This document shows positions 45,228 to 56,252 of a stretch of 64,000 nt of DNA, in pieces. The stretch's first letter is position 1. Each line of letters starts with the position of its first letter. The translations under genes were made by a program, and so were the position numbers. This DNA is from Kingdonia uniflora (lineage: Eukaryota > Streptophyta > Magnoliopsida > Ranunculales > Circaeasteraceae), in assembly GCA_014058105.1 (NCBI GenBank), contig JACGCM010001403.1:1-64000 (forward strand). Direction: 5' to 3'. Under the pieces are notes generated by a model. The model was not told the origin of the DNA. It saw only the letters and a list, made by a program, of their open reading frames with translations, and did no database searches.

Positions 45228-48200
45228 TTGAAATTTGGAAGAGGTCGATCACAGTCAAAAGGAAAGTCTAAGCTGTCCGGTGCGTGTTTGACTTGTGGAA
45301 AGAAGGGTCACTTCAGGCGAGATTGCAACTCTTCTTCTTCTGAGAAGATTGATGATGAAGATAAATATACTATGAACCTTACTGAGGAGGTTAGTTCTGA
45401 CGAGGCTCTACTACTATTGTGTGACGATGTAAATGAATCTTGGATTGTTGATTCAGGTGCTTCTTTCTATGCTACAACGAACGTAGGTTTTCTAACTAAT
45501 ATTGTTAAAGGCGACTTTAGTACGGCCTTTCTTACAGATAAGAAGAGTGCACGCAATATTATTAAAAAGGGAAATGCTAGGTTGTTGTTGCCTTCAGGGG
45601 GGACATTGGTTTTACAGAATGTGCGACTTGTACTTAAATTGGAGCGTAACCTTATATCGGTAAGCAAATTGGTAGATGATGGCGGTTATGTAAGTACCTT
45701 TGGTGTAACCTTCTAGAAGGTTACAAAGGATGCAATGCTGGTAGCTCGAGGCTTGCGACAAGGAATATTGTATACAACGCAAATCATAATTTCTACTATT
45801 TGTGTAGCCACTCCAGGGATTGATACAAGTACGTCGTACAAATGGCTCAGTCACATCAGTGAAAAGGGGATGAAGATAATGGTAATAAAGGAAAAACTAG
45901 AGGGTCTTGCTAAGGTTGATCTCAAGTTTTGTAAATAGTATGTTTTTGCAAAATAGAATAAGGTCAGTTTTAAATTATCTGGAAGATCAAGGAAACCTGG
46001 AAAGCTGGATCTTGTACATACAGATGTTTAGGGGCTAACCAGGTGTCTTCTCTTGGTGGTTCTTATTATTACATTACTTTTATCGATGATGCTACTCGTA
46101 AACTGTGGGTCTACTTCGTGAAGAACAAGTCATATGTGTTTGATAAATTCGAAAGGTGGAGGGCTCTAGTTGAAAATGAAGCCGGTTTGAAACTGAAGTA
46201 TCTCAGGTTAGATAATGGGGATGAATACTGTAGTGACGAGATTGGTGACTTTTGCGTATCAAACAGGATTAGGAGACAGAAGACTATTCCCTAAACACCG
46301 TAACAAAATGGTATTGCAGAACGCATGAACCAAACAATAAACGAAAGAATGAGGAGTATGAGACTCAACGGTGGATTGCCAAAGTGTTTTTAGGCAGATG
46401 CGGGTAGTACAACAATGTACTTGATTAACAGAGAGCCTTCAACGACTTTAGATTTTGGACTTCCTGAAGAAGCATGGATCAGTAAAGAGGTAAGCCTAAA
46501 TCACTTGCATATTTTCAGTTGTATCTCATATGTGCTTGATAATTCAGATAAAAGGACCAAGTTAGATGCAAAGTCGACGAAGTGCATATTTATTGGATAC
46601 GGTGGTGATGAGTTTGGATACCGGTTTTGGGATTCAAAGAATCAAAAAGTCATCGAGAGCCGTAACGTTACATTCAATGAGAAAGTTGTGTATAAAGATT
46701 TCAAAGTACCTAGTGAAAGAAGTCAAAGTGATGCAGCGGAAAGTGTTGACATTGAAGATGATGAATTCTCTCGAGAGGATGATGAAGAAGTCATTGTTGA
46801 GTATGATGCACCGGATCAAAGCGAGGAACCTAATGATCTAGACATTCCAATAGCACTTCTAAAGGATCCGAGAGTTGCAAGAATTCTGGCAAGGTATGTT
46901 AACTCCTTAAATTACTTGTTACTTGCAGATGGTGGTGAACCTGAAAGTTATAAGGAGGCTTTAAATGTGGAAGCTAAGAGAAAGTGGGAGCTTGCTATGG
47001 ATGATGAGATGTAGTTATTATCAGTTAATCAAACTTAGGATTTAGTTCGGTTGCCTAAAGGGAAGAGAGCATTGCACAACAAGTTGGTATACAGACTAAA
47101 GTAGGAATTTGACGGTTCAAGGAGATTCAAGGCTAAACTTGTAGTGAAGGGCTTTCTGTAGAAAGAAGGCGTTGATTTCAGTGAGATCTTTGCTCCTGTT
47201 GTGAATATGTCTACTCTTCAGGTTGTGATGAATATAGTTGCTATTGAAGATTTCCATCTTGAATAACTTGATGTCAAGACCATATTTCTTCACAGTAACC
47301 TTGATAAAGAAATTTATATGAAACAGCCAGAAGGGTATTCAGTTAAAGGGAAAGAAGATCTTGTGTGTAGGCTCACGAAAAACTTATATGGTTTAAAGCA
47401 AGCGCCGAGACAATGGTATTTGAAGTTCGAACAGTTCATGTCTAGAAATGGCTATTCGAAGAGCAATGTGGATCACTGTTGTTTAATCAAGAAAACGGGG
47501 AACTTGTATATTATTCTACTTCTACATGTAGATGATATGTTGGTAGCAAGTGCTGACATGGGAGAAATTCTTAAGTTGAAGGAATAGTTATCCTGGGAGT
47601 TTTCTATGAAGGACTTGGGTGTGGCGAAATAAGTTCTTGGCATGCTTGTTACAAGGGACAGAAAGCAGCGAGAATTGAAGTTATCTCAAGCTGAGTACAT
47701 CGGCAAAGTACTTAAGCGGTTTAACATGGATGGTTCTAAGGTTGTTAGTACACCATTGAGAGGTCACTTTAAATTATCAAAAGATTGTGGTCCGAAGAGG
47801 CAGAAGGATCGTGATGAGATGCGAAAGGTTTACTATCAATCTGCGGTTGGTAGCCTAATGTACACTATGATTTGTACAAGACCAGACATTGCCCAAGTAA
47901 TGGGAGTTGTTAGTAGGTATATGAGTAATCCAGGCAAGGAGTATTGAAGAGCTGTGAAATGGATACTAAGATATCTAAAGGGGACTCAAGATATGGCATT
48001 TTGTTATGGGGGTTCTCAGATATGCTTACAGGATTTTGTTGATTTTAATATGGCGGGTGACTTGGATAGGTGGATGAGCACTAGTAGTTTCATTTTTACA
48101 TTGGGAAACGGTATAGTTACAAGGGTTTCTAGGCTACAGAAGATTGTAGCTTTGTCTACGACGGAGGCGGAATATGTTGCAGCTACAGAAGCGTGCAAAA

Positions 48201-48485
48201 ATATTATTTGGTTCAAAGGGTTGATGAAAGGGCTTGGTAGAGAATAATTTTCTCCTAAGTTTTATAGTGATAGTCAAAGCGCTATACACTTAACAAAGAA
48301 TTCAGCTTTTTGCTCTAGGACCAAACACATTGATATTCGGTATCACTATATTTGCTCGCTCCTCGAGGATGGTGTGGTGAAGCTGGTGAAGATTCACAAT
48401 CATGTAAATTCGGCCGATATGTTTATGAAGGTGGTGACTTTTCAGAAGTTGACGCCATGTACAACTTCTGTGAGTCTTCAAGATT
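45228..48485 (+). pseudogene. Ty1/copia polyprotein with many stop codons
   Basis: Domains in order: zinc knuckle CLTCGKKGHFRRDC; protease WIVDSGASFYA; integrase with ITFIDDATRKLWVYFVK, YLRLDNGDEYCSDE and QNGIAERMNQTI, then LNHLHIFSCISYV; RT with FDGSRRFKAKLVVKGF, EGVDFSEIFAPVV and LLLHVDDMLVAS; RNase H with LSTTEAEYVAATEACKNIIW and SRTKHIDIRYHY. Gag before the knuckle is missing. About a dozen in-frame stops interrupt an otherwise continuous frame, mostly at expected Trp or Gln codons (F-stop-ADA, NQT-stop-DLV, GFL-stop-KEG), with few frameshifts. Catalytic motifs are otherwise kept. This suggests decay mainly by base change. Confidence 0.92.
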
Positions 48486-48562
48486 GAAGGTTCGGTTAGA
48501 GCGAACAATTCATTTGAAGATCTGGAGATGGGTTACGGTAGATTCGATTTCAAGTGGGAGAT

Positions 48563-49230
48563 TTCTAGGAATGAACTCAAATCAAGTTTGAAGTTCATCG
48601 GATCTCGTGGGACGAGCTAGGATCGAAGACGAGTAAAGAAAAGGCTGAACAGAGCTTTTGTTCGAATAGACTAAGAGTCTATTCGAATAGAAAGAGGCAG
48701 ACAGAAGTATGCTCGAATAGACGTTGAGTCTATTCGAATATGTGAATGTTTTGTTCGAATAGACTTTTGTTTATTCGAACCGAAACCCTCATAACTTAAT
48801 TTGTTCGAATACAATTCATGTTTATTCGAATACAACTGTTGTTGTTCGAATAGAACATATGTCTGTTTGAATGCACTTCGGAAGATAGATTTTGGGAAGT
48901 TTGTTAAGGGTTGTTTGTATGCCTCGTGATTCGTATTTTTGTATCCTACTTTGTATACTTAATTCCAAAGTATATAAGGGATTAGGAAGTGTGTTTCTAT
49001 CTATTTTTGTGAGTTTAATTCTAGAGAGAAGCCTAGGGTTTGAAGAGCCCCCATTAAAGTTTGAGAAGCTCGAGAGATCATTGTAGCCTATTTAATATCA
49101 TAGTGAATTGTACCTGGGGAGTGGTTTTTTATCCGCAAGGGTTTTCCACTTCCCTCCTCTGGGAAAATATTTGTGTCCTTTATATTATTCTTTGTTGATT
49201 TACTACTTGAGTTGGCGATTTCCGCGTATC
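48563..49230 (+). mobile_element. Copia 3' LTR
   Basis: A polypurine tract AAGTGGGAGA (48554-48563) precedes it. The LTR has ten or more TTCGAATA-type words (48.66-48.88 kb), a TATA-like AGTATATAAGGG near 48971, and an end near 49.23 kb that I cannot fix. Confidence 0.65.
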
Positions 49231-50240
49231 GTTCTTGCCAGAGAGGAGAGAGTAGCTACCTCGATTCTCAACAATATTGTCTACCTGACCAAGATTTTCC
49301 ATGGGCAGCTGCAGTGGAAAATATTTGGCTCCTCAAAATGTGGTCTGCAAGATGCAAAGTTTGATTAACTCTTTGAGTTTACACTTGGTTTAACCACAGT
49401 ACCATCAAAATTGTAAAGTAACAAATCATAAAGAACGAAACACACCACTAACCACAGTACAATCAAAATCTCTGCCCTATTTTCTCAGGTTCAATTAACT
49501 AGTTAGACGAGTATCTTTGTCAAATACTTTGGGTGAAATGATCTAAATGTTGTCTAACAACAATTTTAGGTTTTTGTCGTAATGGGGTGTTATTTGCATG
49601 GGGTTTTCTTGAGAACTTTAATGTAGAGAGAAGTTTGACATGAAGCCGAGAATAAGAAAGCCATAAGCTGAGAAAGGAAACCCATAAAGTGAGAGATACT
49701 CAATAAAGAGAAAACACGGGCTAAAGAAGATTAGAGATTGAAGGGAGAATTTATTTTAAAAGTGGGTCCCAACTTAGATGTCGGACAGGCATAAAATTTA
49801 TAAGTTACAATATTAAATACTTGTTAAACTTCTATTGGAGAAAGAGCAAAATGAGCAAATTGGAGAAGAAGCAAAAATACAGTCCTTTTCAAATAACAAC
49901 AAAATCAGGAATCTCAACTCAAACAACTCCCATTATTCTCTCTATTTTAAGGTCTAAGGTTCCTCATGAGATCTATTGTAAAAGTTGAATTTCGCCACCA
50001 TCTCTATCGGGCTTGATGCCAGATGTGCACACGATCCTTGGGTCTCTCCTCTAATAATCCTCAAGTCAAGTGGTCACCATGTTTGTTTCTCAAGACCCAA
50101 GGAGTTTGAAGCGATGAAAAACTAATGAGGGGTTTTTCTTTATCTTTTTCTCAAAACTACTTATATTTGTTTGTTTGAAGCGTCTGAGATAAAATTTGAA
50201 AACCTGTTAAAAAGTATTGAAACCCGACTTCACCCGAAAA
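49231..50240. other. No gene seen
   Basis: A short frame at 49173-49364 (DQDFPWAAAVENIWLLKMW) is unrecognised and may be a host or transposon exon scrap. The remainder is AT-rich. Confidence 0.35.
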
Positions 50241-50940
50241 TCAGTTCAATTTTGGTTTACTCTTTAATTTGTTGGTTCGGTTCAGGTCGATTTAGGCTTA
50301 GTTTGGCATCAGTTTCAATTTTGATATACTGAAAACTTCAGTTTTGGGCTACGAAACCTGTAATAGCCTATTTTCGTAGAGACCAAAAATAGCTTTACAC
50401 CATAGAATTTTGAATGATATGAGAGTGAAAGTAATAGCAAGCACAAAGATTTAACGTGGAAAACCTTTGAATATGTTAAAAACCATGACCTCTCCTGAGG
50501 ATTTGAGAAAGAGTTGTTTATAGATTGCTAACTATTATATGGGAGAGAGATATTAGAAAAGGTCTCTCAGAAGCTATGTCCTGAAGGTGTGTCTGTGAAG
50601 CTCTCTCAATCTGTAGCTTTCTGGGCCTACTTATAGGTCTTATAACATGACCGTTATTGCTTTAATGAGGAACGTTACAATATCAGGTTTTGACGAGCCT
50701 TCATAATGGTCGAGTAACGGCTTGAGTAACTCTTCTTCTTTGTAACCGCTCCATAATGTGTCATAAATGCGCCACGTGTTTGTTGACGAGGTCGAGTAAA
50801 TGTGTGATGGTCGAATGTTGAGACCTGATTTTGAGTTTCAGAACTGGCCTTTACATCCAATCGAGATGAAGGTCGATATCTGGGTTTAGGTCGAGTATTG
50901 AAAATAAGCTCTCACAAAACCGACCCATGCTCACCCCTAG
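50240..50940. mobile_element. Right end of a second AGGGGTGAGCA-type hAT element
   Basis: The end CATGCTCACCCCTAG at about 50927-50940 matches the right end of the 39583-42475 element, and degraded AACCGA/GGTTCGG words precede it near 50258-50290. No left end was found. It was split by the solo LTR at 50359-50916. Confidence 0.6.
50359..50916. mobile_element. Solo LTR, 558 bp, Tat family of elements 3 and 4
   Basis: It runs TGTAATAGCCTATTTTCG to AAGCTCTCACA and is flanked by a perfect 5-bp duplication AAACC (50354-50358, 50917-50921). It shares GGAAAACCTTTGAATATG and CCATGACCTCT words with the LTRs at 21431, 36338 and 38599. No internal element sequence remains, so it reflects LTR-LTR recombination. 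Confidence 0.88.
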
Positions 50941-51195
50941 TTTATAACACCGTCATAACGGTTTATAACGACAAATAACAACCTATAACTTCAGTATAAA
51001 TATAAATGTAGAAGGGAATACTAAAAATAACGCGTTGGTAACAACGACCATTATTAAAACATAAAATAATGGTATGTAACAGTATACAATATAAAATAAC
51101 GGTATGTAACAGTATACAACGGGTATTATTTTCTAGAACAGAACCAAACCCATAACGGAACAGCCTAAGGCGTTACCGGCTAGTTTTTAACCATG
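50936..51195. mobile_element. Small hAT derivative rich in TAACGG words
   Basis: The right end TAGTTTTTAACCATG and the left GTTTATAACACCG, with many AACGGTATGTAACAG-type words, match the ends of the hAT element at 31036-32674. It is about 260 bp and non-coding. The left end merges with the hAT end before it and no clean duplication was found. Confidence 0.55.
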
Positions 51196-51247
51196 ATCTA
51201 AAATTGAGAACCAAAAAGCAATTCAGATAAAAAATTGGAGGGCATTA

Positions 51248-51619
51248 GAGCATGGGCAGCAGAATAGTTATCTCTATGTTAGCGATCGAAACTTGTTAAA
51301 AATTTATTTTTCAGAATAGCTATCGCTCAAATCGCACTAATTTTGAGAAAATAAGTAGCGATCTGTGGTGAGCCGGTTTATGCCAGTGCCAATTGGCGCT
51401 GTGTATATTTTTATTAGTTTTTTTTTAAATGCTGGCGCCAATTGAATTGGCACAACAATTTTTTTTATTTAAAAAAATAAAAAATAAAAAAACCGAAAAA
51501 TTTAACTTCCATCCCCACCCTGAAAAAGACAATTTTTTTACCCTTAGTTACATGTTATATTTTTTTTTGAATTTATGTCTGCCTTACTCGCTAACTTAGC
51601 TATACTGCTGCCCATGCTC
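51248..51619. mobile_element. 372-bp Tourist-like MITE with TTA duplication
   Basis: Inverted ends GAGCATGGGCAGCAG and CTGCTGCCCATGCTC are perfect over 15 bp and TTA flanks both sides (51245-51247, 51620-51622). The first five bases GAGCA and the CAGCAG word are shared with the large Harbinger element. It ends about 150 bp before the TATA box of the glycosyltransferase. Confidence 0.9.
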
Positions 51620-51767
51620 TTAGGAGACTAATTAACACTACAAATAGGTTACGGTAGTTCCAAAAATTATAGTGCTTGAGGCTAAAAAAGTAATTTGGCA
51701 TCTTAGTTTGGCAATTGACTACGAATGAAGGAGTTGATATGGAATAACTCTACCAATTCTCAACTGT

Positions 51768-51775
51768 TTATAAAA
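51768..51775 (+). promoter_or_regulatory. TATA box of the glycosyltransferase gene
   Basis: TTATAAAA lies 42 bp before the ATG. If used with normal spacing the 5' leader is only about 10 nt, so another start upstream is possible. Confidence 0.55.
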
Positions 51776-51809
51776 CCCCCACCTAGCAATCTATCTCCCT
51801 TGCAACACT

Positions 51810-53366
51810 ATGGATTCAGAATCACCAAAGCTTGAAATGGTATTCATCCCATTTATAGCTCCAGGTCACATGATCCCCATGGTAGATTTGGCTAGACTTA
51901 TTGCGTCTCACGGTGTGCGAGTCACAATTATCATCACAACCCACAATGCTCTTATCTTCAAAAAGGCAATTGATCGAGATATCGAAACCGGTAACCCCAT
52001 CAACCTTCACATTCTCCCTTTCCCCTTTGCCCAAGTTGGTCTCCCTGAAGGGATAGAAAATCTAGGGTCCCTAACTTCACCTGATCAAACCGCAAAGGTG
52101 TCTATGGGAGCAATGCTCCTTCAAAAACCCATTGAACAAATATTACGAGACCGTGCCCCTGATTGTATCGTTTCCGACATGTTTTACCCTTGGACTGCAG
52201 ATGTTGCGGCTCAACTTGGTATTCCAAGGATTTGGTTTCAGGGTTCCAGCTTTACTGCTCTATGTGCTGCTCATAGTGTAGAAAGTAATGCACCACACGA
52301 AAAAGTTACATCTGATACAGAGACTTTTGTTGTGCCGGGACTTCCTGATCGTTTGGAGATGACGAGGTTACAGCTTCCAGATCATGTTAGATCCAAAACA
52401 CCCTATGGTGCGTTACTGGATCTGATAGGTGAAGCGGAGACGAGGAGTTACGGTGTTTTGATGAACTCATTTTATGAGTTAGAGCCGTCATACATTGATC
52501 ACTTCAAGAGTGTGATTGGTAAAAAAGCATGGCACATTGGACCGGTTTCACTGTGTCTCAGTAAGTACGATAAGGCCAACCGAGGTCAAAACTCGGTCGT
52601 GGATGCGCACAAATGCTTGAGTTGGCTCGACTCAAAGAAAGCTAACTCAGTACTTTATGTTAGTTTCGGCAGCTTAGCTAAATTCCGTGCTCCGCAGCTT
52701 CACGAGATTGCATTAGCCCTTCAAGCATCCAGCCATCCATTCATTTGGGTCATCAGATACGAAGAAACAACCAAGGACCAAATGTGGCTACCAGATGGTT
52801 TCAAAGAAAGAATGAATGGTCTGATGATACACGGATGGGCCCCACAGGTCTTGATTTTGGAACACCCTGCAATCGGCGGGTTCATGACTCATTGTGGTTG
52901 GAACTCGATATTGGAGAGCGTGACAGCTGGTGTGCCACTGATTGCTTGGCCAATGTATGCCGAGCAGTTTTACAATGAGAAACTGGTGACGCAAATAGCG
53001 AAGATTGGAGTTGGAGTTGGTGCTGAAGAGTGGTATAATCTAATAGACGATGAAAGGAAAGTGCTTGTTAAGAGAGAGAAAATTGAGAAAGCCGTGCTCC
53101 GGTTGATGGACAGCGGTGATGAAGCTGAAAAGATCAGGGAAAGAGCAAAAGAGTTTGGAGAAAAAGCGAAGAGTGTTGTGGAAGTCGGTGGGTCTTCTTA
53201 CAATGATCTGACGGGTTTGATAGATGAGCTTGTTCGATTAAGAGCATCCACAGCAGTTGGGTGGATGGATTCGCCCAAAAGCAGGGTGAATCCAATCCAC
53301 CCCACAACAGTTTTTAATCCACCCCAAGGTGAATTCACCCCATGCACTTCTGAACCGCGCGCTTGA
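51810..53366 (+). CDS. UGT73-like UDP-glycosyltransferase, C-terminus replaced by transposon
   Basis: A family-1 UDP-sugar transferase that glycosylates small molecules (phenolics, saponins, hormones) in the cytosol; the acceptor cannot be read from sequence. The single 518-codon frame has no intron. Catalytic His20 is in APGHMIP and its partner Asp is probably Asp123 in IVSDMFYPWT. The plant PSPG box spans Trp343 to Gln386 (WAPQVLILEHPAIGG ... MTHCGWNS ... WPMYAEQ); the final Gln is typical of UDP-glucose users. Codon 478 straddles the start of the Harbinger element, so residues 479-518 are transposon-encoded. Beyond the element the original end DYRRKIDSTA and a stop resume at 63050-63082, giving a normal 488-residue length. 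UGT73 is by resemblance. The domain core is intact, so activity may survive. Confidence 0.93.
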   Translation: MDSESPKLEMVFIPFIAPGHMIPMVDLARLIASHGVRVTIIITTHNALIFKKAIDRDIETGNPINLHILPFPFAQVGLPEGIENLGSLTSPDQTAKVSMGAMLLQKPIEQILRDRAPDCIVSDMFYPWTADVAAQLGIPRIWFQGSSFTALCAAHSVESNAPHEKVTSDTETFVVPGLPDRLEMTRLQLPDHVRSKTPYGALLDLIGEAETRSYGVLMNSFYELEPSYIDHFKSVIGKKAWHIGPVSLCLSKYDKANRGQNSVVDAHKCLSWLDSKKANSVLYVSFGSLAKFRAPQLHEIALALQASSHPFIWVIRYEETTKDQMWLPDGFKERMNGLMIHGWAPQVLILEHPAIGGFMTHCGWNSILESVTAGVPLIAWPMYAEQFYNEKLVTQIAKIGVGVGAEEWYNLIDDERKVLVKREKIEKAVLRLMDSGDEAEKIRERAKEFGEKAKSVVEVGGSSYNDLTGLIDELVRLRASTAVGWMDSPKSRVNPIHPTTVFNPPQGEFTPCTSEPRA

Positions 53367-53515
53367 AATGGACGTCCCAGATACGTTCGCGTGTCTCAAT
53401 TAGAGCCATCAGAGTCCCAGCGCACTTCAGAATCGCTCGTACCATTCAACCAATAGGAAAATACCACGTATTTTAAAAAATAAATGTATAGTCGCGCGGT
53501 TCTGAACCGCGTGGC
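53343..53515. repeat. Left subterminal palindromic words of the Harbinger element
   Basis: CACTTCTGAACCGCGCG (53344), CACTTCAGAATCGCTCG (53423) and CGCGGTTCTGAACCGCGTGG (53495), the last a near-perfect palindrome. Words of the same kind stand near the right end. Such subterminal repeats are usual transposase or ORF1 binding sites in this superfamily; binding here is inference. Confidence 0.75.
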
Positions 53516-53662
53516 ATCACCCTGAGTCTTTTAGGCTTATTCTTCTTTCAAAAATTTTTTAGGCTTATTCTTATAAGGCATTGGCATATCCGACATTAAC
53601 TTGGCATACCCAACCTTACTCCACAAGTTTCCCAACTCATTTCCTCCGTTAATCACTTAAAA

Positions 53663-55673
53663 ATGTCGGGTTCGTCTAGTTCGCGACCGAGGAAAAATGT
53701 TTCCATAACTACACGTAACTCTAATGCGGAAGTAAAACGAAGGGGGAACGCCGATATAACAAATGTTTGGCCGGATCATTTGACGGATGATATCGATCCC
53801 AACCCATCGTACGATGAGTTGAATCGAGTAGATATCCTCTCGGACGGCTGGGTCCATATTTCCGTTGGATCGGAGGAAATACTGGTAAGTTTTATGTAAA
53901 TTTGATGTGTTATTAACGTATATTGCAATGTGTTCGATGAAATGCCCGAATGAACTTCTAACGTGTTAATGTATTTTTTTTTGTCAGAACTGAGATGAAT
54001 TACAGTATAGAGGATCATTGGATAAGGTACTGAAGTGGTACCGATGGATTGCCGCGTACCCGACGTTGAAGAAGTTGGTCGACAGTATGGGTTTTACGGA
54101 GTTTTGCTCGATTAATGCGGAAAACTCGGATAACCGTCTCATTCATGCTCTTGTGGAGCGGTGGTGGCATTCCACCCATACTTTTTACTTTCCTTGTGGG
54201 GAACTGGGTTTTACACCGTTATACTTCGTCATGCTAGTGGGCATATCTTTTGGGAGGGGTCGCGAACTCCCGTACGACGAGAGGTGCTCCAAGTTAGAGG
54301 AAGCAGAAGAGATGTTCCCCAGAATCACAAGCTCTGACATGAGGTACGGTAACATCACTCTCTCCTATTTAAAAAAGTGGCAAGAGCCTGTGAATCCACG
54401 TTTCCGCAATTTCGACTCAGAAATGGATATTGCGTATGCACGGGCATTTATTGCCTATATGATGGGTAATTTCTTCTTTTCAAATGGTGCCACATCCCTT
54501 CGGGCGGGTTATCTAGCAGCCTTGACGGACTACGATATTCTTGGTGTGTCGGGTTTTAACTGGGGTACGCCGATTATGGCGGCTTTATATCGGGGGCTTG
54601 ATGAAGTCTCAGTTCTGAGGCCCGGGAAGGTGAAGAAATCGATCACCGGATTCTATGCGGTGTTGGAGTACTGGTTCTTCGAGTACTGTCGGGTTGGAAT
54701 GTATCTAGTTAAGTTACTGAACTTAAACCATATTTATCCTCGTATTTCTGGGTGGAGAGATGAAAGGGCAAATACGGGGTCTGAAATCCATCACTCTTTT
54801 ACTGTGATAAAAGATATGATAGAACGGAAGGACAGAACCAACATAGATTTGCAACCATGGCACAAGTCTAAGCAATTGACACGTCCAGAGGTAAAAGTTG
54901 CTTCAGCGTTGAGCACCCAGAGAGTTCCATTGGTGTCAGTCCCATACAGCCACGATACGCTTTGGTATTTAGGAGATCGGTGTATGCGCCAGATGACCGG
55001 GCTTGATAGTGTACCCTATGACCCCCCTCAGGAGATTATGGAATTCCCAAGGTACGATCGAGAGTTATATCAGAGTCTGAAGGATGTGGACTTCTACGAT
55101 GGTCGCAATTATCTTGTTCCCGACGTAGATTACATGACATATTGGCGTCTCGTTCATCCAAATCCCAAGATCGGTTGCAGTTTAGTAAAGAGGACGGGAA
55201 ATATTTGGTCGGTCGGGCGTGATCTAATGAGGCCCGATGTAATCTTGCCACCTACGCCGAGTTTAGCTATGTCTTCACATGTGCAAGACTATGGTGTTCA
55301 GACGACCGGCGATCCACGTGATATGGGATGATTCATGGATGTGGTGGGACCGAACGATCAACGTAGACGGATACCGATCCCGGTGATGCAGGTACCATAC
55401 CCGCGTCCACCTACGTATAGTACGGATGAGTTGTGGCATCAAAACCAAGGATTACGGTATGTGGCATATGAAGACTCGAGGCAATACATTAATCGCACGA
55501 CCGAGTTAAAGGAACAGTTGAGGCGGAGGGATGGGATCATCCGAGAGACCTCCGAGAGACTAGCGGAGATGTTCATTTCCTACCAGACAGAGCCAGTTGT
55601 ACAATGTACTAATGATGAGAGTCTAGCAGGTGGCAGACGCTCCCGCCAAACGAAGAGAGGTTGTCCTAGTTAG
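53663..55673 (+). pseudogene. Plant mobile domain (PMD/MAIN-like) gene inside the Harbinger element
   Basis: Exon 1 (53663-53884) starts MSGSSSSRPRKNVSITTRNS and ends SVGSEEIL. The intron is 53885-54005 (GTAAGT...TTACAG). Exon 2 continues YRGSLDKVLKWYRWIAAYP with PMD landmarks SDNRLIHALVERWWHSTHTF, LGFTPLYFVMLVGISFGRG and WYLGDRCMRQMTG. A single TGA at 55329-55331 interrupts; the same frame goes on to 55673 with a Pro-rich piece and a short coiled coil (LKEQLRRRDGIIRETSERLAE). The whole would be about 629 residues. Apart from the TGA it is well kept, which suggests recent arrival or past selection. Host PMD proteins act in the nucleus; the role of transposon copies is unknown. Confidence 0.85.
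53885..54005 (+). other. Intron of the PMD gene
   Basis: The 121-bp phase-0 intron starts GTAAGTTTTATG and ends GAATTACAG. Using the nearer AG (in TTTTTTTTGTCAG) would meet TGA at once, so the later acceptor is chosen. Confidence 0.8.
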
Positions 55674-55789
55674 GCTATGTTTTATTTAAAATTTTTATTT
55701 ATGTTTTGTTTAAACTATGTTGTGCATTAATATTGTTTAAACTATGTTTTATTCAGATTTTTAATATTGTTTTCTTTTTTAAGAGTTAT

Positions 55790-56215
55790 ACTTTGGAAAC
55801 TTGTTGTCCAAGTTACTCAATCATCAGCGACTAGTATTAATATTGCTTGATTAATATGAGACTGATGTGAAGTGAGGGGTGTCAAGTCTGGTTGACCTCA
55901 CTCTTATTGGAGCCGCTAAACCAATGTTTCAGTATGTTAAACCTTAGGCTAGTACTTTTTTATGGAAACTTGTTGTACAAGTTACTCAACGGACATATTA
56001 ACGGCTATTTTTTTTTGGAAACTTGTTGTACAAGTTACTTAACGGCTAGTTTTGTTTATGGAAACCTGTTGTATAAGTTACTCAACGACCATATTAACGG
56101 CTATTTTTTTTTTGGAAACTAGTTGTACAAGTTACTCAACGGCCATATTAACGGCTATATTTTTTTTGGACACTTGTTAGCGGCTATATTAACGGCTAGT
56201 TTTGGATACTTGTTA
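55790..56215 (+). repeat. Degenerate tandem repeats, about 55 bp per unit
   Basis: GGAAACTTGTTGTACAAGTTACTC recurs with changes at about 55963, 56015, 56059 and 56114, each followed by CAACGGCCATATTAACGGCTA and a T-run. They stand just before the TATA box of ORF1. CAACGGCTATAAACGGC on the minus strand near 62545-62570, before the transposase, is similar, so both promoters share this word. Confidence 0.75.
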
Positions 56216-56244
56216 ACAACTATATTAACTGCTAGTTTTTTCAT

Positions 56245-56252
56245 CTATAAAT
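56245..56252 (+). promoter_or_regulatory. TATA box of Harbinger ORF1
   Basis: CTATAAAT lies about 80 bp before the ORF1 ATG at 56330. Confidence 0.55.

Noticed and set aside
48660..48880. Regularly repeated TTCGAATA words, CRISPR-like at first sight
   Set aside because: Spacing is irregular, the words are short and variable, and they lie in a plant LTR.
38599..50916. The related LTRs at 38.6 and 50.4 kb as the two ends of one element
   Set aside because: The 50.4 kb LTR has its own perfect 5-bp duplication, so it is a solo LTR. The 38.6 kb LTR borders internal sequence of another copy.
51822..53000. Minus-strand and shifted frames across the glycosyltransferase
   Set aside because: They overlap a long frame with clear family motifs and show none themselves.
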